From assembly GCA_021795795.1 (NCBI GenBank), contig JAJYPA010000087.1, positions 9,680 to 20,992 of the forward strand: 11,313 bases of DNA, read 5' to 3'. Origin of the DNA: Pseudomonadota bacterium (GTDB taxonomy: Bacteria > Pseudomonadota > Gammaproteobacteria > Halothiobacillales > Halothiobacillaceae). How positions within the stretch are numbered: position 1 is the stretch's first letter; the number at the start of each line of letters is the position of its first letter. A program made the translations under genes and the position numbers. Below the pieces are notes generated by a model that was not told where the DNA came from, made no database searches, and worked only from the letters and a program-made list of their open reading frames with translations. This document shows, in pieces, positions 1-6,540 of the stretch.

Positions 1-698
1 CGAAGCGCTGATTACCCAGGGCGACCAGTGGGCTGGCAAACTGGATGATCAGGACGACGGCAAAAAGCATCGGGGACGCAAACTCTCCGATAGCGGTGCC
101 AAGGCACGCTTCTACCATGCCGTCTGTGAGGCGCGTTTATCGCGAATCATCCAGGTGGACATGGCCGCACAGCAGTTCAGCCACGATATCGACGAGAGCG
201 CACGGATGCTGACGGAACGCATGGATGGCAAGCTCCTGCTCGTGAGCAATGTGCAGGATCTATCCCCCGAAGAAATCGTCGCGCGCTACAAATCTCTCGC
301 TGACATCGAGCGGGGGTTCAAGGTGCTCAAATCTGAGCTGGAAATAGGCCCGGTCTACCACCGCCTGCCCGACAGGATACGTGCGCACGCGGCGATCTGC
401 TTCATGGCGCTGATTCTACATCGGGTGATGCGCAGACGTTTACGTGCGAGTCACACCGGGCTGACGCCAGAACGGGCCTTGGAGCAACTCCGCCGTATTC
501 AGCATCATCAGATTCGTCTCAACGGCGGCCCACCCGTATCAGGGATGTCTTCCATCCACGACTGCCAAAGCGAGGTACTGCATGCCCTCCGGGTGAAAAA
601 ACCCGTCGCGTCGCAGCAAATGACGCTGTTGTAGTGGAGCGTTTTAAAATAGCTATTGACAATATCAAGGAGTTGCAAGATTAACTGTCGAACTCGGG
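1..698 (+). mobile_element. IS1634-type insertion sequence, 3' part
   Basis: The window opens inside an insertion sequence. Its transposase C-terminus ends at 634, and about 60 bases later a stretch at 681-698 (ttaactgtcgaactcggg) probably forms the right terminal repeat, because a different coding frame, that of a broken ATPase gene, becomes recognisable immediately after it. The left end lies outside the window, so neither the inverted repeat nor the target duplication could be confirmed. The right boundary is an estimate good to several bases. The family assignment rests on the transposase sequence. Confidence 0.6.
2..634 (+). CDS. IS1634-family (IS4-like) transposase, C-terminal part
   Basis: The frame is open from the window edge (first full codon at base 2) to a TAG at 632-634, giving about 210 residues of a longer protein; the true start is upstream. 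The most telling stretch is encoded at about 287-400: Y-K-S-L-A-D-I-E-R-G-F-K-V-L-K-S, then PVYHR and RIRAH. This matches the conserved block around the third catalytic acid (the Glu of DIERGF) and its downstream Lys in IS4/IS1634-type DDE transposases. The segment KLLLVSNVQDLSPEEIVARY just before it is also typical of the family. The protein would cut and join IS ends on DNA. An internal ATG at 155 is not the start, since homologous-looking sequence continues upstream (GRKLSDSGAKARFYHAV). No frameshift is seen in the visible part. Confidence 0.8.
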   Translation, partial: EALITQGDQWAGKLDDQDDGKKHRGRKLSDSGAKARFYHAVCEARLSRIIQVDMAAQQFSHDIDESARMLTERMDGKLLLVSNVQDLSPEEIVARYKSLADIERGFKVLKSELEIGPVYHRLPDRIRAHAAICFMALILHRVMRRRLRASHTGLTPERALEQLRRIQHHQIRLNGGPPVSGMSSIHDCQSEVLHALRVKKPVASQQMTLL

Positions 699-892
699 AT
701 GCCCTGAAGTCCGCCGGATGCCAGCACACGTTGTTATCCGACTCTGGACTGGAACTCCTCCGCCAGGCGTCCAAGGGATTCCCCCGGCAGGCCGGCAACA
801 TCCTCCATACCGCTCTGCGTCTGGCCGTACCCAAGGGATTCAACCATCTGCAGGATGATCTGCTGCAGGCCGCCATTGAGGCATCGCGATGA
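698..892 (+). pseudogene. C-terminal remnant of ExeA/TniB-like AAA transposition ATPase
   Basis: About 64 codons in one frame end at TGA 890-892. They read ALKSAGCQHTLLSDSGLELL, then RQASKGFPRQAGNILHTAL, then HLQDDLLQAAIE. This matches the C-terminal lid region of ExeA/MuB/TniB-like ATPases, in which a short segment ending AG is followed by L(F/L)SD, LL(R/H)QASKG.PR and a final helix. In that family the ATPase serves as target-capture partner of a DDE transposase. The Walker A and B motifs are missing because the IS1634-type element replaces everything upstream, so this is a dead fragment. An in-frame TTG at 656 lies inside the IS end and is unlikely to be a real start. The stop overlaps the next ORF by the ATGA arrangement, as expected for a coupled transposon operon. 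Confidence 0.6.
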
Positions 893-1095
893 AAGCCTAT
901 GAAGAAATGGATGAGGCAGAGGCACTGCTGGAGGACTGGTCGCTACTGTTTCCACCGGATCTCTCCGATGAAGCGGCGGCGGCCCTGATTCAGTTCGTCA
1001 CGGCATTGTCCAGCCTGATGGAAAGCCGTTATGGGCGACAAATAAGCCACTCCCGGCACTACCCCCTCAAACGCAGAAAGAGCCCTTCTGAGTAA
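889..1095 (+). CDS. Small hypothetical protein coupled to the transposition ATPase
   Basis: This 68-codon ORF begins with the ATG of an ATGA overlap with the stop of the ATPase remnant, so it was presumably translated by reinitiation as the last gene of the broken transposon. The product is acidic in its first half (MKAYEEMDEAEALLEDWSLL) and ends in a basic tail (HYPLKRRKSPSE). It has no membrane segment or recognised domain. I do not know its function; the position suggests an accessory protein of the transposon. With the ATPase truncated and any promoter cut off, it may no longer be expressed, except by read-through from the IS1634 element. There is no independent Shine-Dalgarno sequence of note. 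Confidence 0.5.
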   Translation: MKAYEEMDEAEALLEDWSLLFPPDLSDEAAAALIQFVTALSSLMESRYGRQISHSRHYPLKRRKSPSE

Positions 1096-1240
1096 CCACC
1101 CCGCGCAAGATAGCCATCGCTGTTCCGCGCTTCTCTGGGTGCGTGTTCTTGTCGAAAGACCGTGGGACAACCCCGTCGTTTCGACCTCAAATAGCTTGGG
1201 ACAAAGTACCTGTTTTATTGCGGGACGTAGCACCGGGCCC
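1096..1240. other. Possible right end of the broken transposon
   Basis: There is no gene here. The 8-mer TGGGACAA occurs twice (1163-1170 and 1197-1204), and a related GGGAC core occurs at 1222-1226, so the GGGAC cores are spaced 34 and 24 bases apart. An inverted pair GTCGAAA/TTTCGAC (1151-1157 and 1179-1184 region) surrounds the first copy. Short directly repeated motifs just past the last gene are what one expects at the end of a Tn7/Tn5053/Mu-type element, where the transposase binds several sites. This is inference: the opposite end is not in the window. Confidence 0.3.
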
Positions 1241-1409
1241 GTGGCTAGCGGTTACCCGGACGGGATTCGCACCCGTTAGACTACTGCGACATTGCCAAGC
1301 CGCAACCCTGAGGGGACCCCAAAGGGTGAGAGTCCCTCACAGTCTGTCTCCTCAATCAAGGTCACCAACCAGTGCAATCCAATGGCCAGAACGCGCCTTG
1401 TAATTAACG
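1241..1409. other. GC-rich, hairpin-rich noncoding block
   Basis: No credible gene is seen on either strand. Two clear foldable elements are present. ACGGG/CCCGT (1260-1264 and 1272-1276) encloses a 7-base loop, and read on the minus strand this resembles a tRNA T-arm (loop TGCGAAT). TGAGGGGAC (1309-1317) pairs with GTCCCTCA (1332-1339) with one bulged G, enclosing a CCC-AAA-GGG hairpin (1318-1326). The block could be the remnant of a structured RNA or an intron, or part of the transposon end. I do not recognise a family. Confidence 0.3.
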
Positions 1410-1803
1410 CACGATAATGGGGCCCATATAAGGGGCATTGCACTACTATGGAGCACAAGATAACCTTGAGAATTTATTAGGCGAACCAGGGCGCCGCTAA
1501 ATTAATATGGGTTTTGTAGCATAATCATAGCATTAGAATTTGATGCCACAGCAGCTCAGTTATTTACCACTATTTTGGTTATGGCATAAACATTGCTTGC
1601 TTTCAGATGTTGTTTCTCGAAAGCTATTTATTTTTCGTAACTTTTGTATGGAAACCTCTAAGCCACACTTTAAGTCTGAGGTCCATTATTTATATAGAAA
1701 TTATCAGTGATACTCCTGCATAACAGAAGCTCTATAACGTAAAGGCTCTGTCAAGCAGGTTCTGGAACGAATAGATTTATCAGCTGCCAAAAGGAGATAA
1801 TTA
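1410..1803. promoter_or_regulatory. AT-rich upstream region of the TonB receptor gene
   Basis: About 390 bases without a gene lead to the receptor start. Base composition drops sharply to AT-rich here. A perfect 5-1-5 palindrome, TATCA-G-TGATA, lies at 1702-1712, some 90 bases before the start codon, and could be an operator; it is too short and too different to call a Fur box. A weak promoter-like pair (CTGTCA at 1747, TAGATT at 1771, 18-base spacer) precedes a strong Shine-Dalgarno AGGAG at 1791-1795. No riboswitch that I can recognise is present. Confidence 0.3.
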
Positions 1804-4143
1804 ATGTTAGAATCTGTTAGTGGTGCAAGGCGTTGGAATTTATCATGTTCAATTGCTATAGCAGTTGTTCAGTATCTAGGTTATTGCTCATTGGCATATG
1901 CGGGAACGCAGAGTGCAATTCAAATTAAATCGGTCAAGAAAGAAGTCGCAAAGGCTGATGGAGGTGGGATTTCAAAAAAGCTACAGCTGAAATCAGTGCA
2001 GAACGAGTTCTCAGTAAGTAAAAGAAGTATTACTAATTTAGTATCTCCTGGAGGTAGTATTACTGACGCACTGGTAAATAAGGTGCCAGGTTTTCAAGCA
2101 CATCCCGTAGGTTCTTATTCTGGCGCTAGTAGATACCAAATTAGAATAAATGGTACGCAGATCGGATTTGATGCTGTTGGGACTCCAGAAATAAACGGAA
2201 TACAAGTCCTATTTGATGGAATACCGCTGAACAACCCGACCTCTGCATTTCACGGATTTGAAACTAATCAACTGCCAATTTCGAGTATGTTTTCTTCAGT
2301 CAACGTCATACAGGGACCAGGCACGGCCGAAAATCACTGGTATGATAGTATGGGTGGTACAATCAGCTTTAAGACATTGCCCACATCAGATGTTTCATCC
2401 TTGTCATTGAATCTGGGTGGTGGGGCCTTCGATTCATATTCAGCCTCGACTGCAATTCAATCGGGATCATTTTACGGTTGGAGGACATTGTTATCAGGCG
2501 GGTATACAAGAACGAGTGGCATAAGAACTGGGCCGACAGCAGTAGGGCCAACCCAGGCTTCAGCCTTTCTACTGAAGACCTCAAAGAAATTTACGAATGG
2601 TATATTCACTGCTGGTTTTTACGTCGCGCATGCTCAAGAACATCGGGCACATGATCTGCCAGTTTATCCAGTATCTGGAGTTACTGTAAATGGGTATGGG
2701 GTTGCGGGACCGATCCTTAGTCAACAAACCACAGGACAATACTATACGCCAAGTACTGCACTATGGAGTAAGCAAGAGAATTATGTAACCGATTTATTTT
2801 TCATGAAGTTAAATAATGATTTATCTAAAAATATAAGCATTAATGAGTCAGTCTGGTTCCGTCACGGAAGCAGAAACAAAACGAAAATTAATGGTTACAA
2901 CACGACAATAAGAGGACCAAATGTTATAAACTTTGATCCAACATCTGATACTCTCGGTGTTCGATCAGTTTTTTCTGTGAGTCTTCCATATAATGATTTA
3001 AAGTTTGGCGGTTACTACCAAACATCACATACGCATAGTCAGCTACTTGGTTACAACTCGTTTAACAATCCTGGTTTAAATCCGTTTAATACTATGCCGG
3101 TATTTTACCGCAATTATTCAACTGATTGGAGTGCTGCTAATGGGTTTATTCAGGATGATATAAAACCGGTTTACTGGCTAAATATTGTTCCTGGATTAAA
3201 TTTAGAAAATTTTAATATTAAGGTATTAAATCAGGCTCAAGCCTATTTTTCTCAGCTGTATCCTCAAGATAAGTCTGCATTCGTAAGTAACATCCCAGGC
3301 AGTAGTGGTCACTTCACCAAGTTGGCACCCAGTGTTGGAGCAAATGCTTCTCTTGGTTACGGTGTACATGCTTTTTTCCTCTGGTCGCGTAACTTTCAGA
3401 CTCAAACAGATTCTGCGTATGGAGTCGGGGCCAGCAAACCGCTCACACCCCCATCACGACCCGCCCAGATTAACAGTTACATTGGTGGCCTAAAAGGGCA
3501 TGAATCAAATATTTTCTGGCAGTTTAGTGGTTTTCATAACCATCTTAGCAATTTGGCTGTTCAATTTACTCAGGCCGCAACCCAAACTGTAACGGTCGTT
3601 CCAGCAGCAGAAACAATTAATGGTGTCAATGTTCTGCTTGGATACAGGAAAAGTCTGGGACCAGAGATCTATACTAGTGATAGTATACAACACGGAACAG
3701 AGGATACCCTCACTAGTTCTGGAGCTCCTCTGATAGGAGTTAATATGACAGGAATACCCACCTATAATATTGGACTAATTGCTGGATATAGTTGGTTAAA
3801 ATATAGAACGCATTTCCATTTCCAGGTGAGCGACAGGTACCAGAGTTCGACTTATGTTGCATCCAATATAACTTCAGCACCGACCGATATAAAGCTTCCA
3901 ATGTCAGCTGTTAATCTCGTAAATATTACATTGTCAGCGAAAACCATTGCACTCAATAGTTTTGTACCAGGGCTTAGATATGCTATATTTAAGTTTCAAG
4001 CTTACAATGTCCTAAATAGGAGGTATAATACAATGGGATATCAGTCTGCTGGTGGAGAGTATGGGCCAAGTTCGTTTGGTGCTATTTTAGCTCAGCCGGG
4101 GGCCCCAGCCGCTGTTTATGGATCTATTAACTTATTATTTTAG
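1804..4143 (+). CDS. TonB-dependent outer-membrane receptor
   Basis: The 779-residue product is a ligand-gated outer-membrane transporter that would use energy from TonB-ExbBD to import a scarce solute such as a metal chelate or cofactor. The N-terminus has a hydrophobic signal segment (CSIAIAVVQYLGYCSLAYA) with likely cleavage after Ala33 (AYA-G). The plug domain spans roughly 75-193, with SITDALVNKVPGFQ, RINGTQIGF, NGIQVLFDGIPLNNP, VNVIQGPGTAEN and MGGTISFKTL, all in the expected order. Residues 197-779 form the strand-rich barrel, ending in a terminal Phe (SINLLF) as outer-membrane assembly requires. I cannot point to a clean TonB box. The start is supported by AGGAG eight bases upstream. 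The gene is markedly more AT-rich than the flanking mobile elements. The substrate cannot be deduced from sequence alone; downstream hydrolase and lyase genes hint at a peptide-like or sulfur-containing ligand. Confidence 0.9.
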   Translation: MLESVSGARRWNLSCSIAIAVVQYLGYCSLAYAGTQSAIQIKSVKKEVAKADGGGISKKLQLKSVQNEFSVSKRSITNLVSPGGSITDALVNKVPGFQAHPVGSYSGASRYQIRINGTQIGFDAVGTPEINGIQVLFDGIPLNNPTSAFHGFETNQLPISSMFSSVNVIQGPGTAENHWYDSMGGTISFKTLPTSDVSSLSLNLGGGAFDSYSASTAIQSGSFYGWRTLLSGGYTRTSGIRTGPTAVGPTQASAFLLKTSKKFTNGIFTAGFYVAHAQEHRAHDLPVYPVSGVTVNGYGVAGPILSQQTTGQYYTPSTALWSKQENYVTDLFFMKLNNDLSKNISINESVWFRHGSRNKTKINGYNTTIRGPNVINFDPTSDTLGVRSVFSVSLPYNDLKFGGYYQTSHTHSQLLGYNSFNNPGLNPFNTMPVFYRNYSTDWSAANGFIQDDIKPVYWLNIVPGLNLENFNIKVLNQAQAYFSQLYPQDKSAFVSNIPGSSGHFTKLAPSVGANASLGYGVHAFFLWSRNFQTQTDSAYGVGASKPLTPPSRPAQINSYIGGLKGHESNIFWQFSGFHNHLSNLAVQFTQAATQTVTVVPAAETINGVNVLLGYRKSLGPEIYTSDSIQHGTEDTLTSSGAPLIGVNMTGIPTYNIGLIAGYSWLKYRTHFHFQVSDRYQSSTYVASNITSAPTDIKLPMSAVNLVNITLSAKTIALNSFVPGLRYAIFKFQAYNVLNRRYNTMGYQSAGGEYGPSSFGAILAQPGAPAAVYGSINLLF

Positions 4144-4216
4144 TCCATATTTAGCTACATAATGTTGCCGCAAGTATATAATTGTTATCTTCTACTAGGG
4201 TATTCTCTGGATTTTT

Positions 4217-4993
4217 ATGAACCCAATTATAGGCATTACAACTTTCGGACCGGGATTGACGGGATGTGGTTGTGGGGATAGAACGCTTCCGTCATTTTGG
4301 ATTCCTGATGGCTACATTACAAAAATTGTTGATGCGGGGGGATTGCCTGTTTTACTTCCGCCGTCTCCAAGACTTGTCGTTACTGACATGCTTGCCAATA
4401 TGAATGGTATTATTGTTTCCGGTGGTGGGGATGTATGCCCTCGTGCCTACAAGGCAATGTTAACCAAAGAAGAAGAGGAAAAATGTCGTGGAATAGATTT
4501 AGAAAGGGATTCTTTCGAATTGGAGGTTGCAAGAGTGTGTGTTATGTATGGAATTCCATATTTTGGAATATGTCGAGGCATGCAAATTCTTAACATTGCA
4601 CTTGGTGGGACTCTTCATCTTGATTTAAGTGACGCAAAAATAGATACATCGGCACACCGAAATACAGAATTTGGCGGCTGCACTGAACATCATGTGTGTA
4701 TCGTTAATAGCTCACGATTACGAGATATTGTTGGGTCTGATGATCTGGCTGTAATGTCCAACCATCATCAATGTGTCAACATTCTTGGGAGCGGACTTAA
4801 GGTTTCTGGAATTTCATATGATGGAATTGTAGAAGCAATTGAGTACAAAAATAATGACCTGATATTTGGCGTTCAGTGGCATCCTGAAGTCGATGGAACT
4901 GAAAACAAAAAGAACGCGATGTTATTTCAAGATTTCATTTCAGGATGTGAGAAAACCCAATCTACCTTCTGGCGTGAGAAATTTCACAATTAA
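4217..4993 (+). CDS. Gamma-glutamyl hydrolase, class I glutamine amidotransferase-like (peptidase C26)
   Basis: The 258-residue cytoplasmic protein belongs to the peptidase C26 family, which includes PuuD (gamma-glutamyl-GABA hydrolase) and plant gamma-glutamyl peptidases. These cleave gamma-glutamyl amide bonds through a Cys-His-Glu triad. The nucleophile elbow is FGICRGMQ with Cys119; the other two triad members are His222 and Glu224 in VQWHPE. The family motifs NPIIGIT at the N-terminus, the DG(I/L)I.SGGGDV block at 63-73, ERDSFE (96-101) and NHHQ (182-185) are all present. Length is normal. The protein holds ten cysteines, including GCGCG near the N-terminus, which is unusual and might bind a metal or be redox-sensitive. 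The Shine-Dalgarno is weak. It lies 73 bases after the receptor gene on the same strand, so it may be co-transcribed. The exact substrate is unknown. Confidence 0.85.
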   Translation: MNPIIGITTFGPGLTGCGCGDRTLPSFWIPDGYITKIVDAGGLPVLLPPSPRLVVTDMLANMNGIIVSGGGDVCPRAYKAMLTKEEEEKCRGIDLERDSFELEVARVCVMYGIPYFGICRGMQILNIALGGTLHLDLSDAKIDTSAHRNTEFGGCTEHHVCIVNSSRLRDIVGSDDLAVMSNHHQCVNILGSGLKVSGISYDGIVEAIEYKNNDLIFGVQWHPEVDGTENKKNAMLFQDFISGCEKTQSTFWREKFHN

Positions 4994-5070
4994 TAAATAA
5001 TAAGTTCTTTATCAGTTATTGTGACGTCATTTGCCTTGCTCAATTAATGATTTCGGAGAGCGGTCTATTT

Positions 5071-6204
5071 ATGGAATTTATTGATAGAATTAATAGTGAT
5101 TGTGCAAAGTGGGATGGGGTTACTTGGATGTTCGGTCGATCAGTCCTCCCGATGTGGATTGCTGATATGGATCTTCCTGTTGCGGACTGTATTTTGAGGG
5201 CCTTGGAAGAACGGCTCAAGCATCCTGTATTTGGTTACCCAGATCACGATGACTCAGTTCAACATGCTGCGGCGATGTGGCTGGCAAAACGGCATCTGTG
5301 GAATCCTGCTCCGGATGAGCTTACCTTGATTCAAGGCGTGGTTCCGGGATTGTATGCTGCAGTCAGAGCGTTCTCTGAGGCAGGATCTTCTGTGCTTACG
5401 ATGCCTCCCATCTACCCGCCGTTCATGGGGGCAATTACCGATAACAATCGAAAAATTCTGCCTGTGCCCCTTCTAGAAGAAGCGGATGGCCGATATATTA
5501 TGGACTTCAATAGGTTAGACAGTGCCATGAAAGAGGCCAAGCTACTTATGTTCTGTTCACCGCACAATCCGGTAGGGCGTACCTGGAGCCGTGAAGAGTT
5601 GCAACAACTCACATACCTTGCAAACAAACATTCGGTGCAAATTGTCAGCGATGAGATACATGCTGACCTGACTTTTGACGCACATCCACATACACCCATG
5701 CCTATGCTAGATGATGGGTGCATTTTTCTCGGTGCCGCGAGCAAGAGCTTTAACATTGCTGGAATTGGAGGTGCTGTTGCTTGGGTTGGAGACCCAGCGA
5801 AACGAGTACGTTATGTGAGTGAACTCAGTAGATCGCGGAATCTCGGCATGCACACTTTTGCAAAGGTCGCCAGCAAGGCCGCGTGGCTCGGTGGCATTGA
5901 CTGGCAAAACTCTGTGCGCTCTCATTTCATGGATAATGCGGAATATATTCAGACACGGTTTTCTGATAGATTGCTCCGCGTAAGGTATCGATTACCGGAC
6001 TTCGGTTACCTAGCTTGGGTAGATTTACGGCCATTCGGGCTTTCTGATGATGAAATTTCTGCAAAGCTGCTTGAAGCGGGTTTGGGACTAAGTCTAGGCC
6101 CGAACTTTGGTTTAGAGGGTTCGGGTTTTGTGCGCTTAAATTTTGGCACGCCACGGTCTTTACTTGAGAAAGGGTTGGATATTTTTGAAAAAACATTTTA
6201 CTGA
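5071..6204 (+). CDS. MalY/PatB-type PLP-dependent aminotransferase / C-S lyase
   Basis: This is a fold-type I PLP enzyme of the MalY/PatB branch, whose studied members are cystathionine beta-lyases or C-S lyases that split S-conjugated cysteine into thiol, pyruvate and ammonia. Visible motifs, numbered from the start chosen here, are the N-terminal FIDRINSDCAKWDG, PMWIADMD, FGYPD (Tyr56), CSPHNPVGR (Asn166), VSDEIHADL (Asp194, PLP pyridine N) and ASKSFNIAGI with Lys225 as Schiff-base lysine. I prefer ATG 5071 (377 residues) over ATG 5047: GGAGAG lies ten bases upstream of 5071, and the protein then starts MEFIDRINSD as relatives do. It follows the gamma-glutamyl hydrolase by 77 bases. Together they could degrade a glutathione-like conjugate, by analogy with gamma-glutamyl peptidase plus C-S lyase in plant sulfur metabolism. 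A true aminotransferase role cannot be excluded. Confidence 0.85.
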   Translation: MEFIDRINSDCAKWDGVTWMFGRSVLPMWIADMDLPVADCILRALEERLKHPVFGYPDHDDSVQHAAAMWLAKRHLWNPAPDELTLIQGVVPGLYAAVRAFSEAGSSVLTMPPIYPPFMGAITDNNRKILPVPLLEEADGRYIMDFNRLDSAMKEAKLLMFCSPHNPVGRTWSREELQQLTYLANKHSVQIVSDEIHADLTFDAHPHTPMPMLDDGCIFLGAASKSFNIAGIGGAVAWVGDPAKRVRYVSELSRSRNLGMHTFAKVASKAAWLGGIDWQNSVRSHFMDNAEYIQTRFSDRLLRVRYRLPDFGYLAWVDLRPFGLSDDEISAKLLEAGLGLSLGPNFGLEGSGFVRLNFGTPRSLLEKGLDIFEKTFY

Positions 6205-6540
6205 TTTATTATATGATTACAAGTTGGAAATATTATTTTAGCGCTGCCTATGTGAATTGGTTGCTTACCAATTCTGTCTCAGTCAGCAATGTAATTTTGG
6301 CTATACTGAATAGAAGTAAGCCTAAAGTTGGGGGATATAATGAGGATTATTGAGATGCAGACTCACTCTGAAGACTGTGTTGTCTTCTACACTACTTTAG
6401 ACAGTGATTAGTCGGTCACCGGCTATTATCTAAAATTGCAGTGACGGGGGCGGGCTGTCATACCACAAGAGCCTGATACAAAGCCAGCTTTAGAAATGAC
6501 GATCGTTTTCCACCTTGCGGGCATACCAGAATATAAATTC
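6205..6540. other. Intergenic region between the lyase gene and IS66
   Basis: No convincing gene is seen. The first 210 bases are AT-rich like the cassette; from about 6410 the sequence becomes mixed and may be another mobile-element scar. A 23-codon ORF (ATG 6340 to TAG 6409-6411) follows a GGGGG stretch and contains a perfect hairpin GAAGAC/GTCTTC (6370-6387), but nothing shows it is translated. A second perfect hairpin (6254-6274) is listed separately. Confidence 0.35.
6254..6274 (+). terminator. Possible terminator hairpin after the cassette
   Basis: GAATTGG and CCAATTC form a perfect 7-bp stem around a 7-base loop, 50 bases after the lyase stop codon. There is no T-run after it (tgtctc), so it is not a classical intrinsic terminator. 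It may instead stabilise the mRNA 3' end, or be incidental. Confidence 0.3.

Noticed and set aside
1240..1300. A tRNA gene on the minus strand, suggested by the T-arm-like hairpin
   Set aside because: No matching 5' acceptor strand, no anticodon arm, and the loop has G where TPsiC needs T; the 3' end reads ACCG rather than CCA.
1143..1403. 86-codon + strand ORF and an overlapping 60-codon - strand ORF in the hairpin-rich block
   Set aside because: There is no Shine-Dalgarno, no recognisable motif and an unnatural composition rich in Arg, Pro and Ser. Both look like by-products of GC-rich structured DNA.
1695..1715. A Fur box upstream of the receptor gene
   Set aside because: Only a short 5-1-5 palindrome is present, and it does not match the 19-bp Fur consensus well enough.
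5047..5070. ATG 5047 as start of the MalY/PatB-type enzyme
   Set aside because: There is no Shine-Dalgarno before it, while GGAGAG sits properly before ATG 5071, and homologous sequence begins at MEFIDR.
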